64,000 nt of DNA. Origin: Acheta domesticus (Eukaryota > Arthropoda > Insecta > Orthoptera > Gryllidae). Location: the NCBI GenBank assembly GCA_031308135.1, contig JAHLJT010009355.1, positions 7,613,074 through 7,677,073 of the forward strand. Reading direction: 5' to 3'. The translations under genes and the position numbers were made by a program. Shown piece after piece: positions 12,665-23,850 of this stretch (the first letter of the stretch is position 1; every line of letters starts with the position of its first letter). The notes beneath the pieces were generated by a model. It was not told the origin of the DNA. It was given only the letters and a program-made list of their open reading frames with translations, and did no database searches.

Positions 12665-13187
12665 TTGCTCCGCCACCGTTCAAACCAACGTTTGCTCCGC
12701 CATCGTACAGATCAACGTTTGATCTGGCGCCGTTCAGACCAACGATTGGCCCGCCGGCGTTCAGACCAACGTTTAATCCACAGCCTTTCAGACCAACATG
12801 TAATCTGCCGGCGTTCAGACCAACGTTTAATCCACAGCCTTTCAGACCAACAAGTAATCCGCCGCCGTTCAGACCAACGTTTGCTCCGCCGCCTTTCAGA
12901 CCAACATGTAATCCGCCGCCGTTCAGACCAACGTTTGCTCCGCCGCCTTTCAGACCAACATGTAATCCGCCGCCGTTCAGACCAACGTTTGTTCCGCCGC
13001 CTTTCAGACCAACATGTAATCCGCCGCCGTTCAGACCAACGTTTGCTCCGCCGCCTTTCAGACCAACATGTAATCCGCCGCCGTTCAGACCAACGTTTGC
13101 TCCGCCGCCTTTCAGTCCAACATGTAATCCGCCGCCGTTCAGACCAACGTTTGCTCCGCCGCCTTTCAGACCAACGTCTGATCCGCG
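12665..13187. repeat. 27-bp minisatellite with 54-bp higher-order unit
   Basis: The monomer is TTCAGACCAACGTTTGCTCC plus GCCGCCG/T (27 bp), with about 19 copies. In the middle, two monomer types alternate, one with ACGTTTGCTCC and one with ACATGTAATCC, giving a 54-bp higher-order repeat; outer copies are more divergent. Since 27 is divisible by 3, several frames stay open on both strands. The minus strand reads GLNGGGLHVGLKGGGANV over and over (214-codon frame 12600-13244). This periodicity by itself explains the open frames. A short repetitive Gly-rich protein cannot be fully excluded. Confidence 0.93.
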
Positions 13188-15029
13188 TCCGACGTCTTGC
13201 GCGACCGTTTTTCGGATCGCAGCGCAATTGGCCCTCCCTCGCACGCGCGCTCCGCCGGTCGAAGGAGGGGATCAGATGCGGCGACTGGAGCCGGCTTGTC
13301 AAACATTCTCAAGGAACTCTTGCTTGCTCTGCGCCGACGGTCCCGCCCGCGTCTATACCCGGTATGTCTTTGGGAGCCGAGTTCAATTCCAACTTTGGTC
13401 TTATAGACGGAATATATATAGGAGTAATTAAACTATTGGTGCGTTAATTAAGATGTTCTCTTTGGTTAGAGATCGTTAAGACGTCGGAGGTGCTCTTAAG
13501 GCTGAGCGGCCGGGGCGCGGGGCGTGGCGGGGGGTGGCGGGGAGAGCAAGGGACCGGAAGGAGATCAGAGAAGGGCCTGGAGGAGTGCGGAGGGGCGGGG
13601 AGAGGAGGGGAGGGGAGGAGGTGGAGGAGGAATCTGTCGGGAAGCAAACAAGGAAATGTTGCGATGTTCGTCGAAGAAAATCAAACAATGTGAATTCCTG
13701 TTTCCCGCCTTAACTTGCTTCCTCCCCCGCCAGACGCCATTCTCTCGCAGCTCCCCGGTTCCGCCGAGAGGGGTGGCCAAAGTGGGCTGATTAACTGGTT
13801 TCGGCGAGCGAAACACGCCGGAGTTTACGAACGAGTGGTGTGGGTAAATAAATGCACAGAAGCGATAAAGAAATTTTATGGTGTTGAGTGTTTATTAAAG
13901 GGTTCGATTCCAGGAAGAGATGCATCCCAAACCACTCTTCGTTGATGCGTATTCTTATTTCTATTATTTTTATATTATAATAGAACACTTTTAATTACTT
14001 AACTAGCAAATTATTTTTTTCTGAAGAGTCACAACACAATTAGATAAAATGGCAGTAATATCTGAATAAGTCCAAATTCTTACAACTTTTATCTTTCCAA
14101 ATTCTGACAACTTCCTTGGCGTTTGAAATGATAATTAATAAATAATTGCTTTGAAACGCTCGTTTGGGATGACATTCAGATGTTAGTTGTGAATATGTTA
14201 ATACTAATACATACGAAACAGTCCATGATTTATTAATATTAATTATCAACATGAAATGTATATTGTAAAAGCTCCGTGGATAAGAAATAAGTCTGAATGT
14301 AAGTATACATCTAATATACGTTGAAGTAATGTGATAGGAATTAATTGTTCGCTTACCAATAACATAAATTACGTAGCCAATCGATTGAGATAATTGTCAA
14401 GATTTAATAAACAAAGACCTAAACTGTTCATTGATTTTCATTTCAACAGTAAAGGTATATTTTCATTCCTTAAGCATCTCGTTGCCCTTGTTGATTTTAG
14501 AAATATTCATATTAAAAGTATTTTTGTACATCACTTACATGCACTTTTGAAATACATGGAGCAATTTTTAAATAATTTTATTAAGTTTCGACCGAAGTTT
14601 TGTAGAATATCACTTTTCGTGTATTTTACTCGCTGAAAAGTAATATTAATATTTAAACGAAATATTAATAATAATTACATAATTAAAATGGCTTATCAAA
14701 AACAATATTGTGAGCTTTTTTACATTCGACCAAATAAAATATTAAATGATCGTTAACCATGAAATTTGAACAATGACCCAAAATATACATTTCATCTTCT
14801 ACACTATTCATTTTGCCTTACTATTCATCTATGATAATTACAGATGTTCATATTGATCTCTTTAAACGTCAACGTTGGCAACAGGAAACTTCCCCACCAG
14901 TCGCGTCCCACGCGCCACCGTCGTTTTGCGACCCCTGGCGAGAGTGCCTCGAACAACTTAGCAGCAAATACGCGCCGCTTCTCGCGTCTGGCTGTTGAAT
15001 CATCAATAATCTTCGAAGGAGGAAGCTCC
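13188..15029. other. No gene seen; G-rich patch 13500-13640
   Basis: CpG-rich sequence continues to about 13340 and a GGGGAGAGGAGGGG-type purine tract occupies 13500-13640. From 13950 to 14840 the DNA is AT-rich without credible frames; the 80-codon frame at 14394-14636 has no recognisable domain. Confidence 0.5.
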
Positions 15030-15194
15030 CGCTACCACCCACGCCACCGCCACCACCGTCACCACCACCACCACCACCGCCTCCGCCGCCGCTGCCAACG
15101 CCGCCGCCACCACCGCTCCCGCCGCCACCGCCGCTATCCACCGCCATCGCCACCATCACCGTCGCCAGCGCCACCGCAACCGCCACCGCTGCCA

Positions 15195-15225
<31 letters not shown>

Positions 15226-15282
15226 TGCCGCCGCCATCACCACCGCCGCTACCACCGCCGCCACCGCCACCGTCACCTCTGA
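15030..15282. repeat. (CCACCG/CCGCCA)n trinucleotide repeat tract
   Basis: Imperfect CCA/CCG/CCT trinucleotides over about 250 bp. All three plus frames and the minus frames are open, giving poly-Pro, poly-His/Arg or poly-Val/Ala translations. No coding claim is made. Confidence 0.9.
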
Positions 15283-15954
15283 CACTCAAACGACACCCAT
15301 CGCCGACGTCAGTGGGACTCTGAAAAGCCTCGCCTCGCAGCGCCTAAACCTCTTTTCCTCCCACCCTCTCTCTCTCTCTTTCTCGGATTCAGCAGAAGGA
15401 CGCGACGTTGCTGGGGCAAAGGTGGGGCAATCGAAAAACTCCTTGGAGCTATTGCCGTTGCTTCGGGTCGGCGAATCCTGCATGTCTCGCTCTTTCCCCA
15501 CCTGCCTCTCAACCAGTTGGAAGTCCTGACGCGTTCGTTGGTGCATCTGCTTCGTCAAGTTGTCTCTCCTAAATACATCTGTTTGCTTCCCTTCGAGTAA
15601 CTAATAGCACCGTCGGAATCGTTTCGGGCGAAATATGAGAGGTGTTAGTAGACCAGTTACCAGATTTGGGGATCATTTTGTTAAGCTCATGATCAGGCTC
15701 CATCGTCACCAGGGAATTATGGTTGAAAACAAAATTATGACAAGACCAATATGTTTATTCATATAATACCTTGATGCAATACCCGATAACTCTAAAAAAT
15801 GTTAGTAATAATAATATAAAAATAATAATGAACACGGAAGCCTAGGAGAAAGGTATTTGCGCCTCGCGCTGGCTGAAGGATAGCTCCTTTAAGAAAGAGA
15901 CGAAAGACTTGGTTCTAGAAACCCAAGTATAGGCACTAATGACTGACGCAATTC
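15283..15954. other. No recognisable feature
   Basis: Moderate GC to about 15560, then AT-rich. A (TC)n run lies at 15366-15384. The 90-codon minus frame at 15286-15558 has no recognisable domain. Confidence 0.5.
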
Positions 15955-16130
15955 AAGCCCAAGTAGACAATGTCTGTGTGGATGTCAAATGTAAACTGTG
16001 CAAGCGGCATTAAATAGGAGGAATTTTCGCTCAGTGATATTCCACAGATTGTATACACTGCCGCTATAGAAGAGTAGCTATCATACATCTCTGGAATCTT
16101 TACAGAAAGTATGGCTTGCAGGAAATTGAT
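15955..16130 (+). pseudogene. Decayed LINE fragment: CCHC-type region downstream of RT (R2/R4-like)
   Basis: Around 15985-16000 the plus strand encodes VKCKLCK, and about 70 bp later DCIHCRYRRVAIIHLWNLYRKYGL (split here: DCIHCRYRRVAI then IHLWNLYRKYGL). This order (CxxC, then a C..RRVA then a HWNL.RKYGL-like motif) resembles the zinc finger following the reverse transcriptase in LINEs with a restriction-like endonuclease (R2/R4/Dong group). At least two stops interrupt the frame. Sequence further downstream, to about 16490, may be more of the same element but is too decayed to align by eye. Confidence 0.45.
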
Positions 16131-17159
16131 TAAAGGTAGGAGTACAACTTTGATAAGGCAGTCGTGAATAGCAATTCTAAAATACTCTTAAGATTTCAAG
16201 ATCCAAAGAATTGGCTGGATTTCATAACAGGCAGATCTCGTCGTCACTGAAGAGAAGCATGTAGTGGCAATTATTCCAGGGTGAATCTTCAGGAGTTTGA
16301 TTCTAAAAACGAATGGTTATGGTCAAACGGAGGGTTAGGGCCCATCCCCATAAATCTGATAAAAATCTGAGCACTTAAGCCTGACTACAGTTTGGAGTAA
16401 TAACCGCAAAAGGTCGCCTTATGGGCACCTGACACCATTCACACCCTGCTTCTGATTCCCAGTCCTTGTGTACAACTCGAACCCAGAAATGAAGCAACCA
16501 GCATGAGAGACAGGGAATGTCTTAATAATAATGAATGGTGTTTTTGACATCTTTGTGGATTAGATAAAGGACTCAAAAAATATTTTCAAATACATGTGGG
16601 AGAAGAAATCATCAGTAGCATGAATTTAATAGATTACTGAAGATCAGGAAAGAAATTGTATAAAAGAGAGATAATCTAAGAAAAGATGTATATTAAGAAA
16701 GAAGTGTTTAAATGGACGGATTTGAGGATATTAGAAAGAAGAAAACTATAACGAAGTGCACCGAAGAAGGAAAGAAGAAACATGATGAAAGAATGAATGA
16801 ATGTAGGAAAGAGAAGAAAAGGCCTAAAGAGGACGAATTGAAATTATGATCTGATTCCAAGCTTGCCTTAACGGAAAGAAGAACTTATTACTATTTTAAT
16901 ATTATATTATTTATGTAATTAAATAAACAATATTACCAATAAAAATGTGATATCACCAAGTCCATCAATTTAGCTGAAAAGCAAGACTGTATTGCTGTTC
17001 TATTACCTTTATCCTGTATATGATCATTTTGTTTAACATTCATTTTCTTTATCCAACTACTGATTGTACTAAAAATACATCTAGCACATTCTCAGTTCCC
17101 AATTCATTCACGTATTGTAATCGACGTTCCCTTTGTTTCCGTCTTTTCGTAGAAGGCCA
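16131..17159. other. No gene seen; purine-rich 16680-16850
   Basis: Possibly continues the decayed LINE at its left end. A GAAAGAAGAA-type purine-rich tract occupies about 16680-16850. No open frame of note. Confidence 0.45.
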
Positions 17160-17440
17160 TCGTTGGCTTTTAGGACAACCTTCGAAAGGCGCCTTGGGCC
17201 AAAGGAACCGCGCCGTCGCCTCTTTCCCAGCCCTCGCCGCCAGAGAGCGCCCCTGGCGCGGCGCGGCGCGGCGGCAAACGAGAGGTGGAGTTGCTAATTT
17301 GTAGGCGGAGGGGGAGCTCTTCGACGAGTCTTCCGCAACTGATAATTACGTGTTGCGCGAGCGGCGAACGCTCAGGAGTCCCCGGCCGTCGCGCGTTACT
17401 TCTCAATACGTCCACCCTCCCTCTCCGTCCCCGCCTCTGT
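17160..17440. other. GC/CpG-rich patch
   Basis: CpG-dense sequence (GCGCGGCGCGGCGCGGCGG near 17257) leading directly into the 12-bp minisatellite. No exon or promoter motif could be assigned. Confidence 0.55.
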
Positions 17441-17748
17441 CCCTGCCCCCGCCCTTGCCCTTGCCCCTACCCCCGCCCCTGCCCCCGCCCCTGCCCCCGC
17501 CCCTGCCCCCGCCCCTGCCCCCGCCCCTGCCCCCGCCCCCGCCCCTGCCCCCGCCCCTGCCCCCGCCCCTGCCCCCGCCCCTGCCCCCGCCCCTGCCCCC
17601 GCCCCTGCCCCCGCCCCTGCCCCCGCCCCTGCCCCCGCCCCTGCCCCCGCCCCTGCCCCCGCCCCTGCCCCCGCCCCTGCCCCCGCCCCTGCCCCCGCCC
17701 CTGCCCCCGCCCCTGCCCCCGCCCCTGCCCCCGCCCCTGCCCCCGCTC
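17441..17748. repeat. 12-bp minisatellite (CCCCTGCCCCCG)n, about 23 copies
   Basis: From about 17468 the plus strand repeats CCCCTGCCCCCG almost perfectly, with one copy missing CCCCTG near 17532 and a degenerate start. The minus strand is therefore a long run of GGGGGC and GGGGC blocks with 1-2 base spacers, an extreme G-quadruplex former. The Pro-rich, Arg/Pro and Gly/Arg frames of 118-155 codons arise because 12 is divisible by 3. Confidence 0.95.
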
Positions 17749-18671
17749 CTGACCCCCACGCCCCGCCCTGACCTTGCCCCCGCCTCCGCCCCTACCCCTG
17801 CTCACACCTGCCTTTAGCGCTAGTCCGATTTCTCTCCTCAACGATCTTCGCTCCTCTCCTGCAACCCCCTCCGACCCCTCCCCTTCCTCTTCAACCTCCC
17901 TGCTCCTCTAGAACCTCGCTGCTCGTCTCAGACCCTCTCTGTCCCTTCCTGTCCCTCTCCGACCGTCTCTATCCCACCCCAAATTTCTCAAACCCTTCCT
18001 GCGCCTCCTCGACTATTCCAACCCTCTCCATCCCTTCTCAATTCCCATCATTTCTCTCTAATTCTCTTCGTCCCTCTTTGTCTCGATCTCTCTCAACTCC
18101 TTCAACCCTTTCCGTACCTCCCCGATTTTCCCCATTCCTTCTCGACCTCTGTCCATTTCTTCATTATCCTCTCTGTCCCTCCCTCGTCCTCTTTGTCCCT
18201 CTCTAACCTTCTCTGTCCTTCACTGAAACCCTCCAACACTCTCCGTCTCTCCTCAATTCCAATCCGTTCCCCCCAAAGCTCCTTGTCCTTCTCCGACCCT
18301 CTCGATCCCTCCCCAACCTCTCCAACCCTCTCCACAGATCCTCTCCGTTTCTCCTCAGAACTTCCCCGTCTCTCCACGACTCTCTCCGTTTCCCTCGGAT
18401 CCTCTTCGCACCCAGCCGACTCTCCCTAAGCTTTCCTAACCTTCTCCGATCAAGCCTTTCCTTTCCAAACCCATAATTTTCTCCTTACCCCTCCATACCC
18501 TTTTATCTCTCTCGTTTCCACCCTCCCCATCTCTTTACTACCCCCTTGCCGTATCTTTTTTCTTCTTGTGCCGCTCCCCGCCCTTTCTCCTCTCCATTCT
18601 TCTCTTTTCCTCTGCTCCTTTCCCGCTTTTCCCTAAAGCATTCTACCCATCCCCGACCTCCCCCAACTTTC
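17749..18671. repeat. Polypyrimidine tract, about 0.9 kb, C/T-rich on plus strand
   Basis: The plus strand is dominated by C and T (CTCCGACCCCTC, CTCTCCGT, CCTTCTC), with only scattered A/G. Subrepeats of the type (C)TCTCCGACCCT(C) recur without fixed period. The minus strand is correspondingly purine-rich. The tract resumes for some 30 bp after the MITE at 18672-19111. Open frames on both strands are compositional. Confidence 0.8.
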
Positions 18672-19111
18672 CAGTGGCGTAGCTTCAGTTGGTGTCACCT
18701 GGGGCGAAACTAATGGTGTCACCTCCCATAAATTTAGTATACAAATATCTAGTGCTGCATTGATTGTACATTATTTAATTAAAAATACAAATATATTTAC
18801 ACATGATAGTTATTAATAATATATTAAAAATTCTGTCATTAAGAATAATTGCAATTAAATCAAAATTTACGCTTATGATTTAAATGTATACTTATTAAAT
18901 TAATATAAATAATTTTTAAACTAAACTGTAAAAATTGTATAATTCCAACAATAAATTTTCAAACTACTAAAACTATGAAAACTATTAATAAAAAAAATTA
19001 AGTAAATAATTAAATTATATAATTCCAACTATAAAATAATTTACTTTGTGGCACCCCTAGAATGGTGTCATCCGAGCGTGCCGCCCCCTGCCCCCCCCAG
19101 CTACGCCACTG
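18672..19111. mobile_element. hAT-type MITE (440 bp)
   Basis: The left end is CAGTGGCGTAGCT and the right end AGCTACGCCACTG, a 13-bp perfect terminal inverted repeat. GGTGTCACC near the left end is mirrored by GGTGTCATCC near the right. CAGnGGCGTAGC ends are characteristic of hAT elements. The flanking octamers are CAACTTTC (18664-18671) and TCTCTTTC (19112-19119), sharing 5 of 8 positions, compatible with a decayed 8-bp target duplication. The interior is AT-rich and non-coding, so it is non-autonomous. It interrupts the polypyrimidine tract. Confidence 0.85.
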
Positions 19112-19440
19112 TCTCTTTCTCTTCCGTCCCCTCCACGTCCTTCCGTCGTGGCTGCGTTCCTTTGCAGCCCCTCCCACGCCGGCTCGCCCCCGCTCCCCCC
19201 TCCGAGTCGCTCGGCCGCACTCAGGCAATTTCCAATCGGCGCGCATTGTGGAGCAGTCGTCGTCGAAGGCCGCTCGCAGCAGCTCTTTGCATCAGCACTT
19301 CGACGGCGCCAAGCGACGGTTTCAGCAGACGCCGCAAGTCGCTCCTTCTCCGAAGGGCCATCTTATTTGCGCGAGGCGTCGCTTTAGGACGTTCCTTTCC
19401 AACGAGTCGACGAGAGTCATTGTCGTAGGGATTCCGTTAA
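19112..19440. other. GC-rich patch, no gene assigned
   Basis: Continuation of the pyrimidine tract to about 19145, then CpG-rich DNA with overlapping open frames on the plus strand (up to 134 codons) whose translations are Ser/Arg/Pro-rich without a domain. Confidence 0.45.
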
Positions 19441-21629
19441 AAGCTGAAAACGAAACCATTTTGTGAGAACCTGTTTCTGTTTATTATTTGCAATGATTTA
19501 CGAAAAATATTAAGTATTATCAACACTTCTAAAATGTAAAGCTTAAAGGAAACTCTAAATGAATTGAAATGATAAAGATTCAGTAAATTGATGCATTTTT
19601 ACAATATATGCGATGTGATGAAACGGCTAAACGTTTTATGTTATACTTTTTAAAAACGAACTAAATAAATGTACTTGAAATTTGTAAGAAACATTTTTAT
19701 AGTCTAGATAATTGTATTTTTCTCTAAGGAAGTAAATATTTGCAACAGAGAACATTAGGATTTTTGAAAACTAAGGCACATGTTCGTGTAATAGTCGCAC
19801 CACACTGTTAAATTTAAACCAGGAAAGTAAAATTCGTATTTCCCTAAAAAATGTGTCAATTGTTTCTTTGAAATGCTCCTTTCTCTTTTAACTGTCTTGC
19901 ACAGTCTCTTGCGAATTTTATGGATTGAATTTAAACTGATTTACGAAAATAAAATTTGCAATGAATGCATTTCATACAGTTCTACTTATATGTATATTAT
20001 TCTGCTAAATGCGACCAAAATTCAAAATATTTTGATACCGTAATTATTTTTTTCGCCTTGAGGTCCAACGATTTGAGTGTGGCTGTAATCGTAGGGTTTA
20101 ATTGTGATTAATGAGTACCTAAGGAAATCTTGAATTAATGTAATAACCGGAGATTGTTAGGCAAATTCTCTTGGTATCTGTTTATAAAACCAACATATTA
20201 AAATATATTTTTTACTCACGCTCCATCTTACATAAAAATATAGTCAACATTAATACAAATAATATTGTAGTACATCAGTAGCACCAATAGTATACATTAA
20301 ACAACTCACGAGATCCTAGAAAGTAAACACGTTTGATGTCAAGAAAAGTTCTTTTGTTTTATTTGTAAATAATACTTATTAGGGCCTACCACGTCCGGCT
20401 GCGCCGTTCGTGTGATGTCGAGGAAAAGTTGATTAAAGTCTCGCCGATCTGAAGGGATCGTCTGTTTTTTGTGGCGCTCGGCGTCGAGATTTCGCTGCAG
20501 GAGGCCTTCTCGGCTGCCTGCGAAGGTCCAAGTTTTCACGCTTTTTACAGCTGTCTTCCCTGCCACGGACATCTTCTGTGTTCCCTCTGTTTCTTTTAAT
20601 TCGTTTTCTTTCAGACGTCAAACTGTCAAAGGGAGGCATCGAAGGTTTAGCATTATGTCTCTCAAGACGTTCCCCACGTCGTTTTGGAATGGAATCATAA
20701 TTTCTTCCTTTTATCTTATTTTCGAGAGATATTTATACATTTTTTCAGAGCATCTTATGTTTATAATTATGGGTCATGGAGTCAATAACATTTTTGTTTC
20801 CAACCATCACTTTCTTTTTAGGATTTTTTTTGTGTCGCTGACAAAGGTAGGACGGTGAAGTTATACCCGTTTCTAATGTAGGCTTCATGTGAATGCATCT
20901 TCTAGACACACTCACTCACAGGCTTGTATTAAAACACGTTCTGTATTGCTGCCTGTCAAAAAGTTGAACATAAAAATAAGTTTCCTTCTGCCCGTTTCAG
21001 TCATGTTCCTTTTCTTTTCACTACCTCGGTGTATAATCGAATGAAGCGGCCGCATTAAAAGTAACGAAATACAACGTCAGAGAGGAGTAAAATGTGTAAT
21101 AGTGGTGGGATTCCTGCCGGCCGGGTGCGTGGTGCGGCTAATGCCGTGACATTGATCCCCTTTGAATCGTTAACGACGTTTCTGGATGCGCCGGACAGCG
21201 GTCTTACGATTATATCCGCACCTCCCCCCCCCAACTTCAGTCCACAGCCTTCTGGACCGGTGGCTGTTTAACTTGACTCGGCGACTCTCGTTGTAGTTGT
21301 GAAACTTTGCTACTGTTCTCATTTCCGGAGATTTAGCGTGCCATTTTTTCCTAGGTGATTGTTCATGGATGGAGGTTGCTATTTTTGCACTAAATCAATA
21401 AGAAACAAAGAAAAATAGACTACAAATATGCTCGTTGATTCAAAACATTTCTCGTTCATTAAGGGAAAAAATACAAATTGTTTCTAGGTGTTTTTAGCGA
21501 GTCGAAGTCTATTCAATTAAATTCTGAAAACTTCTTGAACGTAATTAATACTCAAATGGGAAGTACTCCCATAGTTCCGTAAAATATATTTTTACATTCG
21601 CTCATACTGCTTACATAATATAGAGAAGA
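19441..21629. other. No recognisable gene; CpG-richer patch 20380-20660
   Basis: AT-rich with a moderately CpG-rich patch at 20380-20660 and another at 21110-21230. The 129-codon plus frame at 20469-20858 has no recognisable domain, and its 3' half is simply Phe/Ile-rich. Confidence 0.5.
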
Positions 21630-21760
21630 TATGTAATGCTGCGGTGAAAACGGAAATTTTTCGGCAGAAAATATCTTATTTTAAGTTCCTGATACCCTAA
21701 AACTTGATATGTAATAAATTACTTCATCTAACACGTTGTGTATTCAGAACGTGCGTTTTG
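21630..21760 (+). repeat. Unnamed interspersed repeat, fragment
   Basis: The order AATGCTGC - GTGGAAA/GTGAAAA - TTCGGCAGAAAA - CTGATA - ATGTAATAAATTAC aligns with plus-strand positions about 60500-60605, and partly with the minus strand of about 340-410. Only this block is preserved; the flanks do not align. Confidence 0.5.
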
Positions 21761-21830
21761 ATGTGTTTTTCACATAATACACAAAATTATTTTGTCCTAA
21801 TGCGAATACGATTTTGAAATAATTTTGTAC

Positions 21831-22510
21831 GACTCTCATATAAGGTTATTCGGTTACAATGCTTCATATATATTATAGACAACACATCATCAGACACATA
21901 GTCTTATTAAAACATATTCATATATATTTCTTTCTACATCTTCTATTACATTACTGTTGCGCAACGTTTCGAGGCTAGATTTGCCTCATCATCAGGCTCT
22001 ATATATAAAACATAAAAACATAAAATCATAAAAACTTCATATGTAAACACATATCTTTTACATACATTAAAAATTACATAGTATATCAAACCTTTCCTAC
22101 AATCCATGCTATTTCCTCCTTTGAGGAATTACATAGTATATCAAACCTTACCTACAATCCATACTATTTCCTCCTTTGAGGAAATAGTATGGATTGTAGG
22201 TAAGGTTTGATATACTATGTAATTTTTAATGTATGTAAAAGATATGTGTTTACATATGAAGTTTTTATGATTTTATGTTTTTATGTTTTATATATAGAGC
22301 CTGATGATGAGGCAAATCTAGCCTCGAAACGTTGCGCAACAGTAATGTAATAGAAGATGTAGAAAGAAATATATATGAATATGTTTTAATAAGACTATGT
22401 GTCTGATGATTTGTTGTCTATAATATATATGAGGCATTGTAACCAAATAACCTGGTAATAAGACAAGACAACGAAGTTGAAGGATTCTAGAAAAGTAGAC
22501 TCTCATATAA
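21831..22510. mobile_element. Foldback element, Penelope-like (pLTR) candidate, with 13-bp target duplication
   Basis: Left arm 21843-about 22174 and right arm about 22176-22453 are near-perfect reverse complements. The left arm is longer because of a 55-bp tandem duplication (22073-22127 and 22128-22182). Outside the right arm lies a 44-bp non-palindromic tail (22454-22497). GACTCTCATATAA occurs at 21831-21843 and 22498-22510, a 13-bp direct repeat that fits a target duplication. Each arm has CTGATGAT, GAGGC, a 7-nt loop, GCCTC, GAAAC (right arm 22301-22330; left arm on the minus strand near 21966-21995). Penelope-like elements are known for inverted LTR-like units, variable-length target duplications, short tails and hammerhead-type motifs. 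No reverse transcriptase remains. Confidence 0.7.
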
Positions 22511-23269
22511 ATGAATTACGGGAACGGAGTCGTCCTACCTATTCAGAATAAGAAGTTGCGACACAATTTTGCGTCGGAATAAATAATGAGTGATTATTAT
22601 TTCAGTTGTTAAAGTTTTCTCTTTCCGCTGCTGATAATATCAATGAATGGATACTATTTTGTAGAATTGTAAAAAACAATTTCTGCATAATTTAAATTGA
22701 ATAAGATTAGAATTACATGTTATCTCTTGAATTTTTTTAATTTGAAAGACACCTCATACTTGATCATTTCAAATAAGAGTATCTGTCGATGAAGTGGTTA
22801 AATAAAAACTGTAAATAATTTCCCCTTTCTACTAAACATTGTAATTTTCAGGAATGAATCTTCTCAAAGTGCAAACTAAACTGAATGGCATTCTATACGA
22901 CATGATAACAAATTTATATAATAATCCCATGTTATTAATGAAAGAATATTCTTTTGTTTCCAACAATCTCAACCTCAAGCACGTAGATTAAATAATTCCG
23001 CTGAAAACTTCTTAGGAATCGTGAAATACACATTCAACTATCAAATCTGAAAAATATTTTGAATAATTCAATTCAGTTGAAAACGCTGGAAACGTATTTT
23101 CGCTCTAAGCATTTTATAATATAACATTTACATTGCGGGATAAATAGTGGCTTTATATCGCTGTCCCTTCAATGGTTTCGCGAAATGGATTTGCTCGCGA
23201 AGTTACTCACGCGGCGTAATAAATTAGTCGAATGGAAAATGATTCGCGAATGAAGACATTTCGCGCTCA
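22511..23269. other. AT-rich stretch without recognisable features
   Basis: No credible open frame or repeat structure seen. Confidence 0.55.
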
Positions 23270-23850
23270 CGGCCGTTCGGAGACGTGTTAGCAGCCGCTC
23301 TCTAATAAATCCCGGGCTGGCCCCTCCCTCCCCCCTCCCCAACCTACTTTCAATTTCGGGTATTGCTGCGGAGGAATGTTATGGAACCGCCTCGATCCAT
23401 CCCATGATTAAAACATTCCACGTTTCCCTATTCCTCGCGTATTGCCGGGCTGAATTAAACACATGACCTTACGGATTTATCACCGGCGCGGCGGCGGCGC
23501 GGGCGGGGCGGGCCGGGAGGGTGAGGGGGGCGGAGGGGGGCGGAGGCGGTCGTTGTGTGCCGCCGTTTCCCAGAAGCGCCGCTCAGCGAAAGACCTCGGC
23601 TCCGCCCTTCGCTCACCCCCGTCGCCCATCGCCCACCGCCCTTCGCTCGCAGACTACCTGCAATGGGCTGCGCATCGCCCAGCGCGTGGATTGGGGTACT
23701 CGACGGTCACGTCACAGCGCCCAGTGATGAGCTGTCATCGCCCATCGCTTTTGTCTTGTAGCGTCCGCTGTCTGTCGCCCACTGCGGTGTGCCCAATGTT
23801 CGTCTTGCATCTTCCACAACCGGCAGCCTACCGTCAGTTTTAATTGATCC
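23270..23850. other. CpG island
   Basis: CpG-dense sequence with a G-rich core at 23480-23550 (GGCGGCGGCGCGGGCGGGGC). Positions 23610-23760 contain irregular CGCCCATCGCCC/CGCCCACCGCCC repeats. The 126-codon plus frame is compositional. No splice-bounded exon or recognisable protein. Confidence 0.65.

Noticed and set aside
12600..13302. Minus-strand 214- and 196-codon and plus-strand 260-codon frames as genes
   Set aside because: The 27-bp period keeps several frames open at once; no unique domain. Kept only as a low-probability alternative in the findings.
17285..17841. Pro-rich and Gly/Arg-rich frames of up to 155 codons
   Set aside because: Simple translation of the 12-bp minisatellite.
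22301..22345. A canonical active hammerhead ribozyme
   Set aside because: The core residues are nearly all present and a GTA cleavage triplet could follow, but an extra T precedes stem II and stem I does not pair convincingly by eye. Only a hammerhead-like motif is claimed.
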